A stretch of DNA of 64,000 nt from Macrothele yani (GCA_039090855.1 CM077010.1:50114905-50178904); one strand, 5' to 3'; positions 44,390 to 55,919 are shown, counted from the first letter of the stretch. The notes: generated by a model not told the origin, from the sequence alone. Numbers and translations: made by a program.

Positions 44390-45687
44390 CAAAGGCATCC
44401 TGAAAGTAATGCCTCTTCCCTCATAAGATTTTTATTTGTAGCAACAAAAATGTGAAACTTGGTGGCAAAATACTTGGACATATTGTTAATAAGGCTAGCC
44501 TATTTAAAGTTATTGTCCATCACTTTTTATACATTTCTGCCACCTTTGAACCCATTGGTAAAATCCATTTTGGAAAAACTCCTGAGGCTGTCATTTTACC
44601 CATGAGTTCACAGCCAGTTTAACGTCTATCGCATTGTCGGAACGTTCCCCACGAAGGGTGTTTTTCTAAGTGGCAAACAGGAAAAAGTCTGAGAGAGCAA
44701 AATCAGGACTGTAGAGGGGCTGGGGCATCATCGTCTACCCCATTTTGGCAATTGCCTGTGAAGTCTCCATTAAGGTGTAGGGATGTGCGCTATCATGATG
44801 TAAAACAACTCTATGAAGTGGAATGTCATGTCTTTTTGTTCTGATAGTTTCCTTTAGCTTCTTCAATGTCTGCACATAGTGAACACTGTTTATTGTTGCA
44901 CCCCATTCAAGAAAATCAGTCAAAATGACAACTCGTTTGTCCCAGAAAATTGTCACCATCACTTTCCCTGCGGAACAAGTTCTTTTCACCTTTTTCTGTT
45001 GAGGCGTAGATGTGCGGTGCCGTTCGATTGACGCATGTTTTGTTTCTGGTTCATGAAAGAACACCCAGGTTTTATCCCCCGTCACAACATTAGAGAAAAA
45101 CATCTCACTCTCCCTCTATAACAGTCCAAGAGGTTCCGGCACATGTCCACCCTTTGCTCACATTGTTCACGGGGTAGGTTTCTTAGGATCCACTTTGAGC
45201 AAATTTTTCGGTAGCCCAGATCGCTAATTAATGTTTCCTGAGCACTATGACCAAAAATGAACTGCACCACACAACTCCTGGATAGTGCCACGACGATCAG
45301 CTGTGATAAGGTCTTTCACTCGTTGCCTGTTGGCATCTGTCACTGCAGTTGCGGGTCTTCCACTCCATTGTTTGTCCGATACTGAACTTTCTCCCTCTCG
45401 AAACCTCTTCATGCATCTTTGGACATTACTGATATCGATTGTGGCAGCTCCATACACCACCAGGAGTCTTCTGTGGATTTCTGTAGCCTCGCATCCCTCT
45501 TTTCCTAGGAATTCAATCATGGCTCTCTGCTTTTCTCTGTCATTCATGATCTTTATTTCCGATTCTGAAAACAATTTGTTCCCACATTGGTTACATATCA
45601 TAGTGTATGTCAGTTCAGTTTCATTAAAATCACTTCAAAATTTCAAAAGTTATTAAGGAGGAGGCATTACTTTCAGGATGCCCGTTG
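44390..45687 (-). mobile_element. mariner transposon, inactive
   Basis: The ends CAAAGGCATCCTGAAAGTAA and, inverted, CAACGGGCATCCTGAAAGTA lie beside TA; length 1298 bp. The minus strand encodes EKQRAMIEFLGKEGCEATEI, CMKRFREGESSVSDKQWSGR, VVTGDKTWVFFHEPETKHAS, VVLHHDSAHP and YSPDFALSDFFLF. The three aspartates are intact. A stop after AIAKMG and shifts near 45100-45250 kill it. Only 7 bp separate it from the preceding element. Confidence 0.92.
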
Positions 45688-46368
45688 TACTAAACTATCG
45701 TCAAACATTATTTCATCATATTTTACACAAACATAACAATATCACAGTGCAATCTTCAAAAATTACAAAAACCTGATGCTAAATGTGATAAAAGCCATTA
45801 CAAAAGTGAGGATGGCATATGTCTGATTGTTGTTGGGTATTCTCAATAATTTTTGAATTTATTGTATTTTGCATTCAATAGTATTTCCTCAGATATCTAG
45901 AAAATGGTGTGTCGTAGCGAAATTTGGCTTCTTCTCGACTCCTTCCCAAAGTGGAGTTACCTGCTATTGATGAGAGCTTTAAAGTAATGTATAACACAAT
46001 GGGGTGTAACCTGTAGATATCCTGGACCAAAAGTTAACAATCCACCTCACTAACACATTTGCATTTCAGCTTTCCTTTCTATCTTATGGTCAGATTTTAG
46101 CTTGCACACGTGCAGATGGGCTTTTGTAGCTATATCACATTTCAAACGGTGTATTTGAAATGGGTGTCAAGGTTTCTTATGCTTGTCTAAATCTGAATTA
46201 CAATAACAATAATAGATATTGGTTTTGAAAAACTAAACAGCCGAAATAAGATTGCTGCCTTCATAATTTGGTAAATACAGTATTTACCTTTATGACTCAT
46301 ATTTTCTTTCATTTGTGTTATCACAATCATATTCATTAATCCACCTACCTAAGTATGGCTTAATGTCA
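45688..46368. other. Intron sequence without recognised features
   Basis: AT-rich, no repeats or coding sequence recognised. Confidence 0.4.
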
Positions 46369-46439
46369 GGGGCTGCCCTGGTGGTGCAGTGGTCTAAGCG
46401 ATGGCTTCTGATCATTCGTCTGAAAGGGGTCCAGGTTTC

Positions 46440-47350
46440 ATTTTATTTCATTTATTTTGTTATGGGGCTACATTTGACCATGTTACATTTCAAAATTAAT
46501 TTTATAACATATAATATTAAGAAAAACAACAGCATATATAATATGAATACTTATATGTACAGGGTAACCACAGAACAGGAAATTGAGTAAAAGGCTATGT
46601 ATATATATATATACATATATAGCCTGAGTGAATCCCAATTCCCTTAAAGTAATTAGTCGAGTCAAACGTCCTGCACATATAAAATTTACGCTTATGTGGT
46701 CTGATTAATAAATTTTACCATGGAATTTTATATTTTAGTTTGTTAACAAATATTTTTTTAGTTGCTTTCGAAAATAATTATAATTATTAATATGTGTTAG
46801 TTGACAAGGTAGGCTATTCCATAACATCAACCCCTGGTAATCAATAAATCTTTGTTGGGTTAAAGTGTTAGGCATTGGTAACAAAAATACATTTCTGTCT
46901 CTTGTTTGATAGCCGTGACCCACAGTGTTCAGCTGAATTAAATGTTGATACATATTCTCTTTTATTCTTTTATGCATAAATCCTAATAACCTATATTGCC
47001 ATAATTTCTCAATATCTAGAAATCCATAACAATTAATTCGTACCCCCATATTCAAATTAGTTGTCCTAAAATGCTAAGACTAATTTATATTGAAATTTAT
47101 ATAAATTAGTCTTAGTTGTTTGCCCCCATACCAATAAACAATAAGTCAAACATGGATAAATCAGACTGTAATACAGCATTTTTAATGTTTTAATTGTTAA
47201 ATTATTTGAAATTCTCGTAATTAAACCCAATACCCCGAAATTTTGTTTACAATATTTTGAATATTAATCTTCCATTTTAGATTATCCACAATTATTATTC
47301 CCAAATATTTAATATTATTTACTATTTCAAGGGTACGATTTACTATTTTG
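46440..47350 (-). mobile_element. 5'-truncated LINE inserted in a SINE
   Basis: The minus strand 47055-46735 encodes DIEKLWQYRLLGFMHKRIKE, GYQTRDRNVFLLPMPNTLTQ, QRFIDYQGLMLWNSLPCQL and a lysine-rich end. This is the typical C-terminus of CR1/L2/jockey-type LINEs (RYxG..LWN.LP). The 3' end, on the left, is a simple ATGAAATAAA-like repeat. GGTTTCA and GGTTTTA at the two junctions are the likely target duplication. Palindromes occur at 46593-46624 and 47074-47115. Confidence 0.75.
47074..47115. other. Perfect 17-bp hairpin, 8-nt loop
   Basis: CTAAGACTAATTTATAT (47074-47090) pairs perfectly with 47099-47115 around the loop TGAAATTT. It is inside the LINE fragment, just upstream of its ORF. Confidence 0.85.
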
Positions 47351-47513
47351 GGGTTTTAATCCCATGAGGCATGGATGTCGTGTTTGTCTTAGGGTGCTGG
47401 CTCTATCCTTTCCCTGGAACCAGTGACCCTAAATTAGGGATAGGCAACTGCTTGTAGCCCATTGAGTTGCTTGCGGTGGTTGTTAAACCTCCAATCAATA
47501 AACAATAATAATT

Positions 47514-47999
47514 AATGTATAATTATTAATGTAATAGTAAACCTTATTGTTTGTTGTTATGATTTAATTTCACTTAGTATGTATCGGACTTTGGCTCAGT
47601 GCAGTCATGAGTGACACGAATAAATGCAATGTGTTGCATGTAAATAAATGTATACTCTCGACCCACTTGTTTTATTCCGCACCAACAAAGATCTTGTCAT
47701 GTGAAAGATGTTTTGCATAAATTACCTAAAAAGAGTACCAGGGCTCTCTCTTGATTTCTGTGTGTGTGTTTGTGTAGTTGACTGTAAACAAATGGCTAGA
47801 ATATACTGAATGTAAACTATTTTTGAAAAATATCAAAAATCATTTAGCGCTCCGTGGTAACAATGGCACACACGACAGCAACTAGGCCTCTGTGAATCTT
47901 GGAGAGGTGCAAGCTAGTTCTGTGTGACATTGGCGAAAAGACCCCAACTCACTGGGTTTTGTTCCAGAATCCTTAGGTTGAATGACCAACTGGAACCCT
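47514..47999. other. Intron sequence, possible LINE 5' UTR at its end
   Basis: No coding signal. The higher-GC stretch from about 47870 probably belongs to the 5' UTR of the following LINE; I cannot place its exact 5' end. Confidence 0.4.
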
Positions 48000-50900
48000 C
48001 AGCTGTAGGCTAATCCCCCACACTGATGTACTTACCTGATTAAAAAGACAAAAAGAAATATTAAGAATGACTCAAGTGTGGGATATGGTGGACCTACCAC
48101 ACTTGAGAAGGACGGTCCACCACGGAATCGACCTGGACTTTCTAAACGGCGTATGAGAAAGAGATCTCGGCTGAGTGAATGTAAGATTGGTGTATGGAAT
48201 ACTGGAGGTATAAATGGCAAGATGAGGGAGGTGATTGAGGAGATGAATAAGTATAGACTGGATGTGCTGTGTGTAAGTGAAACCAAAAAGAAGGAAATTG
48301 GGGTAGAAGAAGTGAATGGCACGGTGAGTGTGTGGTCTGAAGTATTGGATAATATAAGAGGACAGGCTGGTGTAGGTGTGATTTTAAGTGAAAAGATGAA
48401 GAACAACTTGATTCATTATAGTTGCATAAGTGAGAGAATTCTCTGGATTCGTTTGAAAGTGAAACTTCAGAGAATTGTAATTGTTGTAGTGTATGCTCCT
48501 TGTGACTTGGAACCTTCTGATAAGAAAGAAGATTTCTGGAATGAGCTAAAAGCTGTTTTGAGCCAGTTTGGAGCTAAAGAAGAAGTTATAATAGCAGGGG
48601 ATTTCAATGCTAGAGTAGGTGTGCAGAATGCAATTTCTGACAATGTTCTGGGTAAGTTTAATGATCCTTGTGTGAATGATAATGGTGAAAGATTAATTGA
48701 ACTCTGCATTGAGAATGGTTTGTGTGTATCTAATACATTTTTCAACCACAAGTATATACACACATATACTTGGGAAAATCGTACTCTTGGTCAAAAGAGT
48801 GTGATAGATTTTGTTGTTTACGATCAGCGTTTGAAACACTTAGTTGTTGACACCTGTGTGATGAGAGGTGCGGATGTTGGTTCTGATCATTACTTGGTAG
48901 TGTCACGAGTGAAACTTAATGTTGGTTGGAGGAAAAGGAATAGGAAGAGACCCAGGATAGAAAGAATAAAGATTGATAGGCTTCTTGAAGATCATCAGCG
49001 GTACTCTGACTTACTCAGAGAACAACTGAAGGATCTGAAATCTTGTGAGAGGGATGTAGAAAAGAAGTGGGAATGTTTTAAGAACTGTGTTGTCACTGCT
49101 GCTAAAGAGGCCTGTGACACCACAATAGTGGGTAACAATAGAGGTGATGCTTGGTGGAATAGTGAGATTGATGAGGCAGTAAAGAAAAAGAAGGAAGCCT
49201 ATTTGGGAATGTTGCAAGGTAGAGTCTCTGTGGATGAATATCGCTGTAAGAAGCGTGAAGCTGCTAAGCTGGTTCGCCACAGTAAGGCAAAAGATAGAAA
49301 GGATAAAGTGGAAAGGCATGAACTGGCTTTTTGGAAAGATAGAAAGTCCTTCTGGAAGTACATGAGACTCAGGAAAAATAGGGGAAACAAAGTTGTAAGT
49401 TGTGTGAAGAATGAGATCGGGGAAATGATATGGGAGCCCAATGAGTTAAGTGAAAGATGGGGTGAATACTTCTGTGAGTTATTAGATAAGGAGAGCAAAA
49501 ATGATTCTGAGACAGATGCAGATGATGTCACAATGAGGGATGAAAGCACAGGAGAGATCTCAAGAGAGGAAGTGTGTAAAGCTCTAAAATCTCTTCAGAA
49601 TGGTAAGGCTCCAGGAGTTGATGGCATAACTGCAGAGATGTTGAAGTATGGTGGTGACTCTATAATTGACTGGCTAACTGAAATTTGCCAGTTGTGCTGG
49701 GAGTTAGGAATGGTCCCTCAGGATTGGAAGGATGCTATTATTGTTCCTTTGTATAAGGGAAAAGGTGATCAGACTGAATGCGAGAACTATCGTGGTATTA
49801 GCCTACTGAGTGTGCCAGGGAAAGTGTTTGGTAAGGTTGTTATTGAAAAAGTACGGGGTCTTACATCATTGAAAGTGTGGGATGTTCAGAGTGGTTTTAT
49901 GCCTGGTAAAGGCTGCACTAACCAGATTTTTGCATTACGCATGATGATTGAAAAGTATCTGGCTGTTGGGAAGAAAGTTTTTACTGCCTTCATAGATTTA
50001 GAGAAAGCTTATGACCAAGTGAATAGGACACTTTTGTGGAAGGTATTGAATGAATATGGTGTTACTGGGAATCTACTTAATATTGTAAAAGCCATGTATG
50101 CTGGTAGTAGAGCTTGTGTACGAGTGAATGGTGTTTTATCAAAATAGTTTTCCATTGGTGCAGGAGTTAGACAAGGTTGTGTAATGTCACCATGGCTGTT
50201 TAATATATTTATGGACGCATGCATGCGTGAGGCCAAAATAGATAATAGTGGTTTATGTCTTGGTGATATCTGTGTGTGCAGATTGCGGTATGTTGATGAC
50301 ACTGTCCTGTTGGCAGAGAGCAAAAGTGAGTTGCAGAGTATGTTGACTCGGATGCACGAAGTTTGCATGAAATTCAAACTGAGTATAAATAAGGGAAAAC
50401 CCAAAGTTATGGTGTTTGAGAGAGGAATGGGTAGCACTGAATGTAATGTAAGTATAAATGGCACTGGATTGATCAGGTGAGTGAGTTTGTGTATTTAGGA
50501 AGCATGTTTGACAGAGAGAACAAGTTGGATGGGGAAATCAGTAGGCGAGTGAATTCTTCTTTGAAAGTCATAGCTGCTCTGGGAGGTTTTCACAGGAATG
50601 ATGGGTTCTCTAGAGAGTCCTGCATGGCTGTGTATGAAACAGTAATTGTTCCTACTCTGATGTATGGCAGTGAAACCTGGGTACTGCAGAAGAAGCATAG
50701 GAGTCGTTTGTGTGCTGGAGAAATGCGTTACTTACGTGGGGTTTGTGGCAAGACATGATCTGATTGTGTGAGGAATGAAGATGTATTGCAGTTGTGTGAT
50801 GTAAAGCAAAATGTTGTTAGCAAGGTGGAGACCAATATGCTTCGGTGGTTTGGCCATGTTGAAAGAATGAGTGATGAAATGCTTACTAAGAAAATATTTT

Positions 50901-51100
50901 CAACCCAAGTGGCAGGAAGGAAAGGCAGAGGAAGGCCAAGGAAGACATGCGTGGATCAGATTCAGGAGTGTCTGCATGAGAAAAAGATGATGAGTATGAA
51001 GTATAAAAGATCTTGTGTAAGGCGTGTAATGGATATCAGTGAAGCACGAGTTGTATGTCAAGATCGCTGTAAATGACAAAGTTTGATACGACAACAATAA
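48000..51100 (+). mobile_element. Nearly complete EN-RT non-LTR retrotransposon (RTE-like)
   Basis: One long region encodes an APE-type endonuclease and a reverse transcriptase with no LTRs and no RNase H. A short single-ORF organisation of about 1000 residues is typical of RTE-like LINEs; the clade assignment is from memory. The 3' end is vague, near 51080-51200 (AATAAGTAAAAAT after the stop). Confidence 0.85.
48078..51076 (+). pseudogene. LINE endonuclease/reverse transcriptase, three disabling changes
   Basis: Endonuclease (about residues 30-260): WNTGGINGKM, SETKKKEIG, VVYAPCD, IIAGDFNARVG, YTWENRT, VIDFVVYD and SDHYLVVSRV all keep their catalytic residues. Reverse transcriptase: NGKAPGVDGITAEMLKYGG, VPLYKGKGDQTECENYRGIS, SGFMPGKGCTNQIFALRMMI, FIDLEKAYDQVNR, VRQGCVMSPWLFNIFMDACM and LRYVDDTVLLAES with the YVDD active site. 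The C-terminus has LRWFGHVERM and GRGRPRKTCVDQIQE. It is broken by a stop at 50145-50147, a frameshift near 50470-50480 and a TGA at 50756-50758 where CGA is likely. No other lesions were noticed, so it is a young copy. Confidence 0.88.
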
Positions 51101-51340
51101 GTAAAAATATCTGGAAGTTTGTATTTCTTTTTGGAGCTAACCTCTGAATCTCAGAGAACAGCTTAGTGATATTATGTATGTATGTATTTAGAAGATTACT
51201 TACGCACTAGGGTTTTTTTACTATTAAATGAAGAACAACTGTTAATAAACGTTAATTTAATACATGTACTAGTATAAGGAACATTTTGAATTTAATACAT
51301 AGTCATATTTTGAATTTAAATTATAATTATTAAATATATA
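51101..51340. repeat. AT-rich short repeats flanking a Tc1 element
   Basis: Variants of TTTAATACATGTA and AGTCATATTTTGAATTTAA recur at 51250-51320. Similar blocks (TTAATACATGTATT, AAGTCACATTTTT) recur at 54110-54200 beyond the Tc1 element, which therefore probably inserted into a small repeat array. Confidence 0.55.
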
Positions 51341-54078
51341 CACTCATTGTCATAAAAATCTGTGCACCAAGAAGGAGGTGTTGGATTGAAATGAGATTTC
51401 AGTAGTGAGATGGTACATACCAAGGACAGAAGTGGTTACAATATCACAGCAGCGAGCTGATTTCCCACGGACATATGGTACACATTCTGGTCAGCATTAG
51501 TACCATGTTGGAGCACCTTGTGCTTGGATACATGCGCTGATATGGTCTTGCATGGAGTCGAAGAGACGCCGTATGTTATCCTGGGACAGATTGGCCCATA
51601 CTTCTTGCAACTGACACTCTAAATCACGAACACTGGGACGTGGAGAAAGCTGGCGTCCCATCTGGTCCCACACGGGCTCGATGGGCGAGAGATCAGGCAA
51701 TCTGGCAGGCCACGGAAGCATCAAAGCACAACGTAGACAGTCCTGGGAAACTCGAACCATGTGCGGACGGGCATTATCTTGTTGGAAAACGGCTCCGGGT
51801 TATCCCACCAGGAAAGGCAGCATATGAGGCCGCAGGATCTCCTGTACGTAGTACTGGGCTGTCAGTATCCCTCCGATCACTGCGAGGGAAGTCTGGCTGC
51901 CATATGCAATGGCTCCTCAGACCATCATGCCTGCAATTTGGGATGTGTGCCGCTGTACAGGGTGGTTGGGATTGTAGTGCTCACCTGAGGTCCTCCACAC
52001 TCGTGACACAGTGGTGTCTGTTCCCATACAGAAGCGGGATTCATTGCTGAGCACTGTACGTCACCAGTCCATAGCATTCCACGTTGCTCACTGCTGACAC
52101 CACTGCAATCGACGCCGAGGATGGCCAGGTGTTAATGGCAGAAAATGTAAGGGCCGTCGAGAGTGCAGATTCTCCTCTTCCAGGCACATGGAAATGGCTC
52201 TGGCGGACACAGGAGTCCCTTAAACAGCCGCCAGATGTTTCTGGATATTAGACAAGGACGTCATTGCATCTGTGCATGCCACTCTCATGATCTCACGGTC
52301 CTCTCTGCTGGTGGTGTGTCTGGCAGGGTGTCTACTGGTCATGAAAGTCATGAAAAAGTCATGAAATAGAGCAGTTGGTCATGAAGTAATGAAAAAGTAA
52401 TGAAATTGAGTGGGTAGTCATGCATTTTTTTTTTTTTTTTTTTTTTTTTTTTATCAGCACCTGAATGAAGACAAGTTTGCACACCTAGAAGAAAACACGA
52501 ACCGGCACTCTTATAAACCGCTGTGTAGTCGATGCCCCATGACATATATATAAAAAAACATGTCTTCATCAAAAGCTGATGATGTGAAGAGGGAATATTT
52601 ATAATTTTGTGAATCTTCTAAAAAACAACTGAAACAGTTCAATCCAAAGGAGGACAAACTTGATCACTTCCTGATGAATTTACTACAAAGTGCAAACCAT
52701 GACTTTACCAAGTTCTTACAGAAGCTGCTATGCATGTTTCATGGCAATGCTGTAGTTGAAAGAGGCTTTTCTGTTAACAAATAACTTTTAATTGAAAACT
52801 GAGAAGTAGATGCAGTTGTTTCAGAAAAAAGTGTTTACAGTGCAATACAATTGTTAGGTTGTTTAGCTAATAGTGAGAAAGAACTGAATGTGGGTATCGC
52901 AAAATCAATTATATTAGCTGTCAAAAATGCTTCATGAAAAAGAGTAGAAGCCTTAAAGAAGAAATCTGACAAAGATGAAGTGGCCAATCATAAAAGAAGA
53001 GCAGTCCAAGAACTAAAATAACTCAAAGATACGAAAAGAAAGCTTATAGAAAAGGCAAAAGAAGAAGCTGAAGTTCTAGATTCTGAGATAAGAAGTTTAG
53101 CTAAGATACTTAAACACCGAGTCTTTCACTGTGAAATTTCAGTCGCTATAAATTTTGTACATTCATAGTTTTTATATTGCCTTAATAAAAACTTATAAGT
53201 TTTTACAGCACTACCATGTTAAAAGAATTTGTGTATTAATAGATGTAATGATAAATATTTCTGAAAATAGCCATATCCCATCCTAGATGAGAGTTGAATG
53301 TTTTTGTTTCTTTAATTACATTATTCATGTTAAGCAATTTTAGTGACATAAGAATTACATTTAGCTTTCATCTCAACTGGCTTTCAGGTAGGGGTTCATA
53401 AATCCCCCCCCCATAGCCATTTTAGCAGCAATATTATAGACACATCACATTAGTTTTGCCTAAACTATTGTCACATGGAATTAATTTTAGTGTTTGTAAA
53501 AATAAAAAATAACCTGGGATCTCAAGCCAAGAATACTACTAGATTATGAGTCTAGAATGGTTGTCATTGTGCCAGGCATTGTCGAGAAGTCATGAATTTA
53601 ACTGAAGATGTCATGAAAAAGTCATGAATTTGGTTCATTGGAAATCAGTAGACACCCTGGTCTGGGTCTTCCAGAGCCAGTCTGTCGTGTCTGGGTGCCT
53701 TCCTGCTTCCATTGCTCCCACTGTCCGACCTGTCCAAATGGCAGCCAATTCGATGCGGCAACCACCCTGCCTCTTTCATCCAAATGATACGAACTTGTTC
53801 AAACTCCATCAGTTGCCCGTATGCACATCTGCGGTGGCTCCTCAGCGTGTCTATTGCTCAGGGATCTCACTTGACTCTTACCGTGCACTTCGGCACTCAT
53901 GTGGAGTCTCCTTAAGCCCCAAGGATTGTGATTGCAGCACCAGTCTTGGACGCACTGGCATGCAGAATCACTCGAAACTTTAATCATTTGCATGTCTGCC
54001 CACCCTGTAGCTATTTGCTGAGTTTCGTGTTGACTGCATGGTTTTTTCTTGGTGCATGGATTTTTATGACAATGAGTG
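51341..54078 (-). mobile_element. Tc1-like transposon split by a hAT-like insertion
   Basis: The ends CACTCATTGTCATAAAAATC are identical at both termini, followed by TGTGCACC or CATGCACC, beside TA. The minus strand reads VFQQDNARPHMVRVSQDCLR, then WPARLPDLSPIEPVWDQMGR and a terminal GAPTWY. By my count 32 residues separate the second Asp from the Glu. The N-terminal part lies beyond the insertion at 53660-54050 and is decayed. Confidence 0.88.
52324..53659 (+). mobile_element. hAT-related element, internally deleted, 6-bp target duplication
   Basis: The left end CAGGGTGTCTACTGGTCATG and the inverted right end CAGGGTGTCTACTGATTTCC share 14 bases. GTCTGG is duplicated (52318-52323, 53660-53665). 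Inside both ends CATGAAA-type motifs repeat many times; a T-run lies at 52427-52451. Plus strand 52660-53120 shows LLCMFHGNAVVERGFSVNK, a stop, then ELNVGIAKSIILAVKNAS and a Lys/Glu-rich coiled coil ending LDSEIRSLAKIL. NAxVERGFS is the hAT C-terminal dimerisation signature; the rest of the transposase is missing. Confidence 0.8.
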
Positions 54079-54190
54079 TATATTAATTTTATTAAATTAA
54101 AAATGTGACTGTATATAAGTCACGTTTTTAGTTTAATGCATGTATTGAATAAGTCAAATTTTTATATTAATACATGTATTACATAAGTCA

Positions 54191-54700
54191 CATTTTTGTA
54201 CTGGCATAAGTCATTAGATACTCAGTTATTCAGATAAATTTTTTAAAATGAAGGTTCAATGATAATTATAATCATAAGGGTAGCATTCATGGCTCTTAGT
54301 AGATTCAATCTGTTTGGCGTTTTGTTACAACACAATCAGTACTTGTTATTACTGAAGTTATGTTAATTCAGGTTCTGAATGAGTTTTAATCGTATTTTAG
54401 GAAATGATGTACATGCTGCTTATTGGATAATGAAATAGCTTGTTGACAGTAAGCAATGTGCAGAAGTAGAGACTCATACAGATATTGAAAGATGCATATG
54501 ACTTAGCAAACATCATAGACAAGTATGAACATTAAAATTGGCCGAAGGGCCGAGAAGTAGAATATGCTAATATGATGTGAAAAATGTTGTTTAATTACTT
54601 CTGAAATCTAGTGTACCGTTAAATCAATTCTTCAAACACATTTTTGTGTTGAACTTTATTATATGGTTATAATCATTATTGTACATAGTTGTCAACTATA
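54191..54700. other. Intron sequence without recognised features
   Basis: AT-rich DNA, nothing recognised. Confidence 0.4.
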
Positions 54701-55919
54701 CACTGAAGAAAAATTGAATTAGACATACCTGTCTAGTAACGTGTAGCACCACCTTTCGCCCTGATGACGGCGGCGATTCGTCTCGGCATGGACTCAACAA
54801 GACACCGGAAGTGTTGGGAAGCCATACGGATCCACGACCCCTGAACAAACTCCCACAGTTCATGAAGATTTGATGGAGGGGGGTCAGAGCCTCGAACATC
54901 TCTCTCGATGGCATCCCAGATGTGCTTGATGGGATTGAGGTCAGGTGACCTAGCTGGCCAAGGAAGTGAGGTCACGTCGGTGGAGTGTTCACCCAACCAT
55001 TCGGATACAATTCGAGAGCGATGGCACGGTGAATTGTCTTGTTGCAGGATGCGGTCCCCAGTGGGATGCTGAAGACGCACCAACGGGAGCAAATGGTCGT
55101 GCAGGATATCCCGGTAACGTTGATCTGTGAGGGACGATGTCACACGTACCAGGGGTCCTGTTTCAGTCCACGTAAACAGTCCCCAGACGAGAATGCCAGC
55201 CCACCAGCTTGAAGAGTACCCTGCTGGCAAGAAGGATCCATCGCTTCATGTGGTTTGCGCCGTACTCGTATCCTGCCATCCGCATGTACCAACGTGAATC
55301 TCGACTCATCAGTCCAGGCAACATTTTCCCACATGTCTAGGGTCCAGTGGCAATGTTTCTGCACCCATGCTAATCTTTGCACCCTGTGATGTGCGGTCAG
55401 CAGCGGTACCCTCGTGGGACGATGGCTTCTGTACTCCATAGCGAGGAGATGGTTCTGGATGGCGTGGCTGCTTACACGTTTTTGTGCACCAGCGTTAAAT
55501 TGCCGAGTGATTTCTTGCACTGTGGCCCGTCTATCCGCTGTTACAATGCGAGATAGCCGACGATGACCCCGCTCATCCACACGCTGTTGTCCACGGCAGT
55601 TGGCCCTTGCAGGGATGGCTTTACCGGATTCGATGTACTCACGGTGCACCCGTGACACAGTGGCTCGTGAAAATCCCAGTGCCTGCAGAACTTCTGAGAT
55701 GGAGTGACCCATTCGTCGGGCCCCGACAATTTTCCCACAATCAAATGCGCTTAGATCCCTCGTTTTACCCATACTGCGTCCGACTCTTACTGATTCCCGT
55801 CGCATCACTCCTTATATTGTCGGATCGCTACATACGTCATGCTATTTCCGTTTACAGAGCTGCCCACAGCGCCACATTTGCATAATGCCAGCTGTCTCTA
55901 ATTCAATTGCTCTTCAGTG
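54701..55919 (-). mobile_element. Tc1-like transposon, young, one frameshift
   Basis: The ends CACTGAAGAAAAATTGAATT and, inverted, CACTGAAGAGCAATTGAATT lie beside TA (54699-54700, 55920-55921); length 1219 bp. The whole transposase reads in two overlapping minus-strand frames (see the pseudogene entry). This is the best preserved DNA transposon of the window. Confidence 0.93.
54733..55808 (-). pseudogene. Tc1-like transposase, frameshifted, catalytic Glu replaced by Lys
   Basis: The start is probably the MGKTRDLSAFDCGKIVGARR methionine. Two HTH regions follow (ISEVLQALGFSRATVSRVHR and VQEITRQFNAGAQKRVSSHA), then NVAWTDESRFTL with the first Asp. A frameshift falls near 55190-55205 between QAGG and ILVWGLFTW. 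Next come LQQDNSPCHRS (second Asp) and WPARSPDLNPIKHIWD. The third catalytic residue should be Glu in NPIEHIWD; here the codon is AAG (Lys). The spacing from the second Asp is 36 residues by my count. The protein ends AKGGATRY. Confidence 0.9.

Larger units (their letters stand above)
46369..47513 (+). repeat. tRNA-derived SINE split by a LINE insertion
   Basis: The head at 46369-46440 reads GGGGCTGCCCTGGTGGTGCA then GTGGTCTAAGCGATGGC (A box) and ends inside the B box at GGTTTCA. The rest resumes at about 47350 with GGTTTTAATCCCATGAGGCA, followed by the body (CCTGGAACC, ACCCTAAATTAGGGATAGG) and an AAT-rich tail. The pieces join into the same SINE seen inverted at 28735-28915. Confidence 0.8.
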
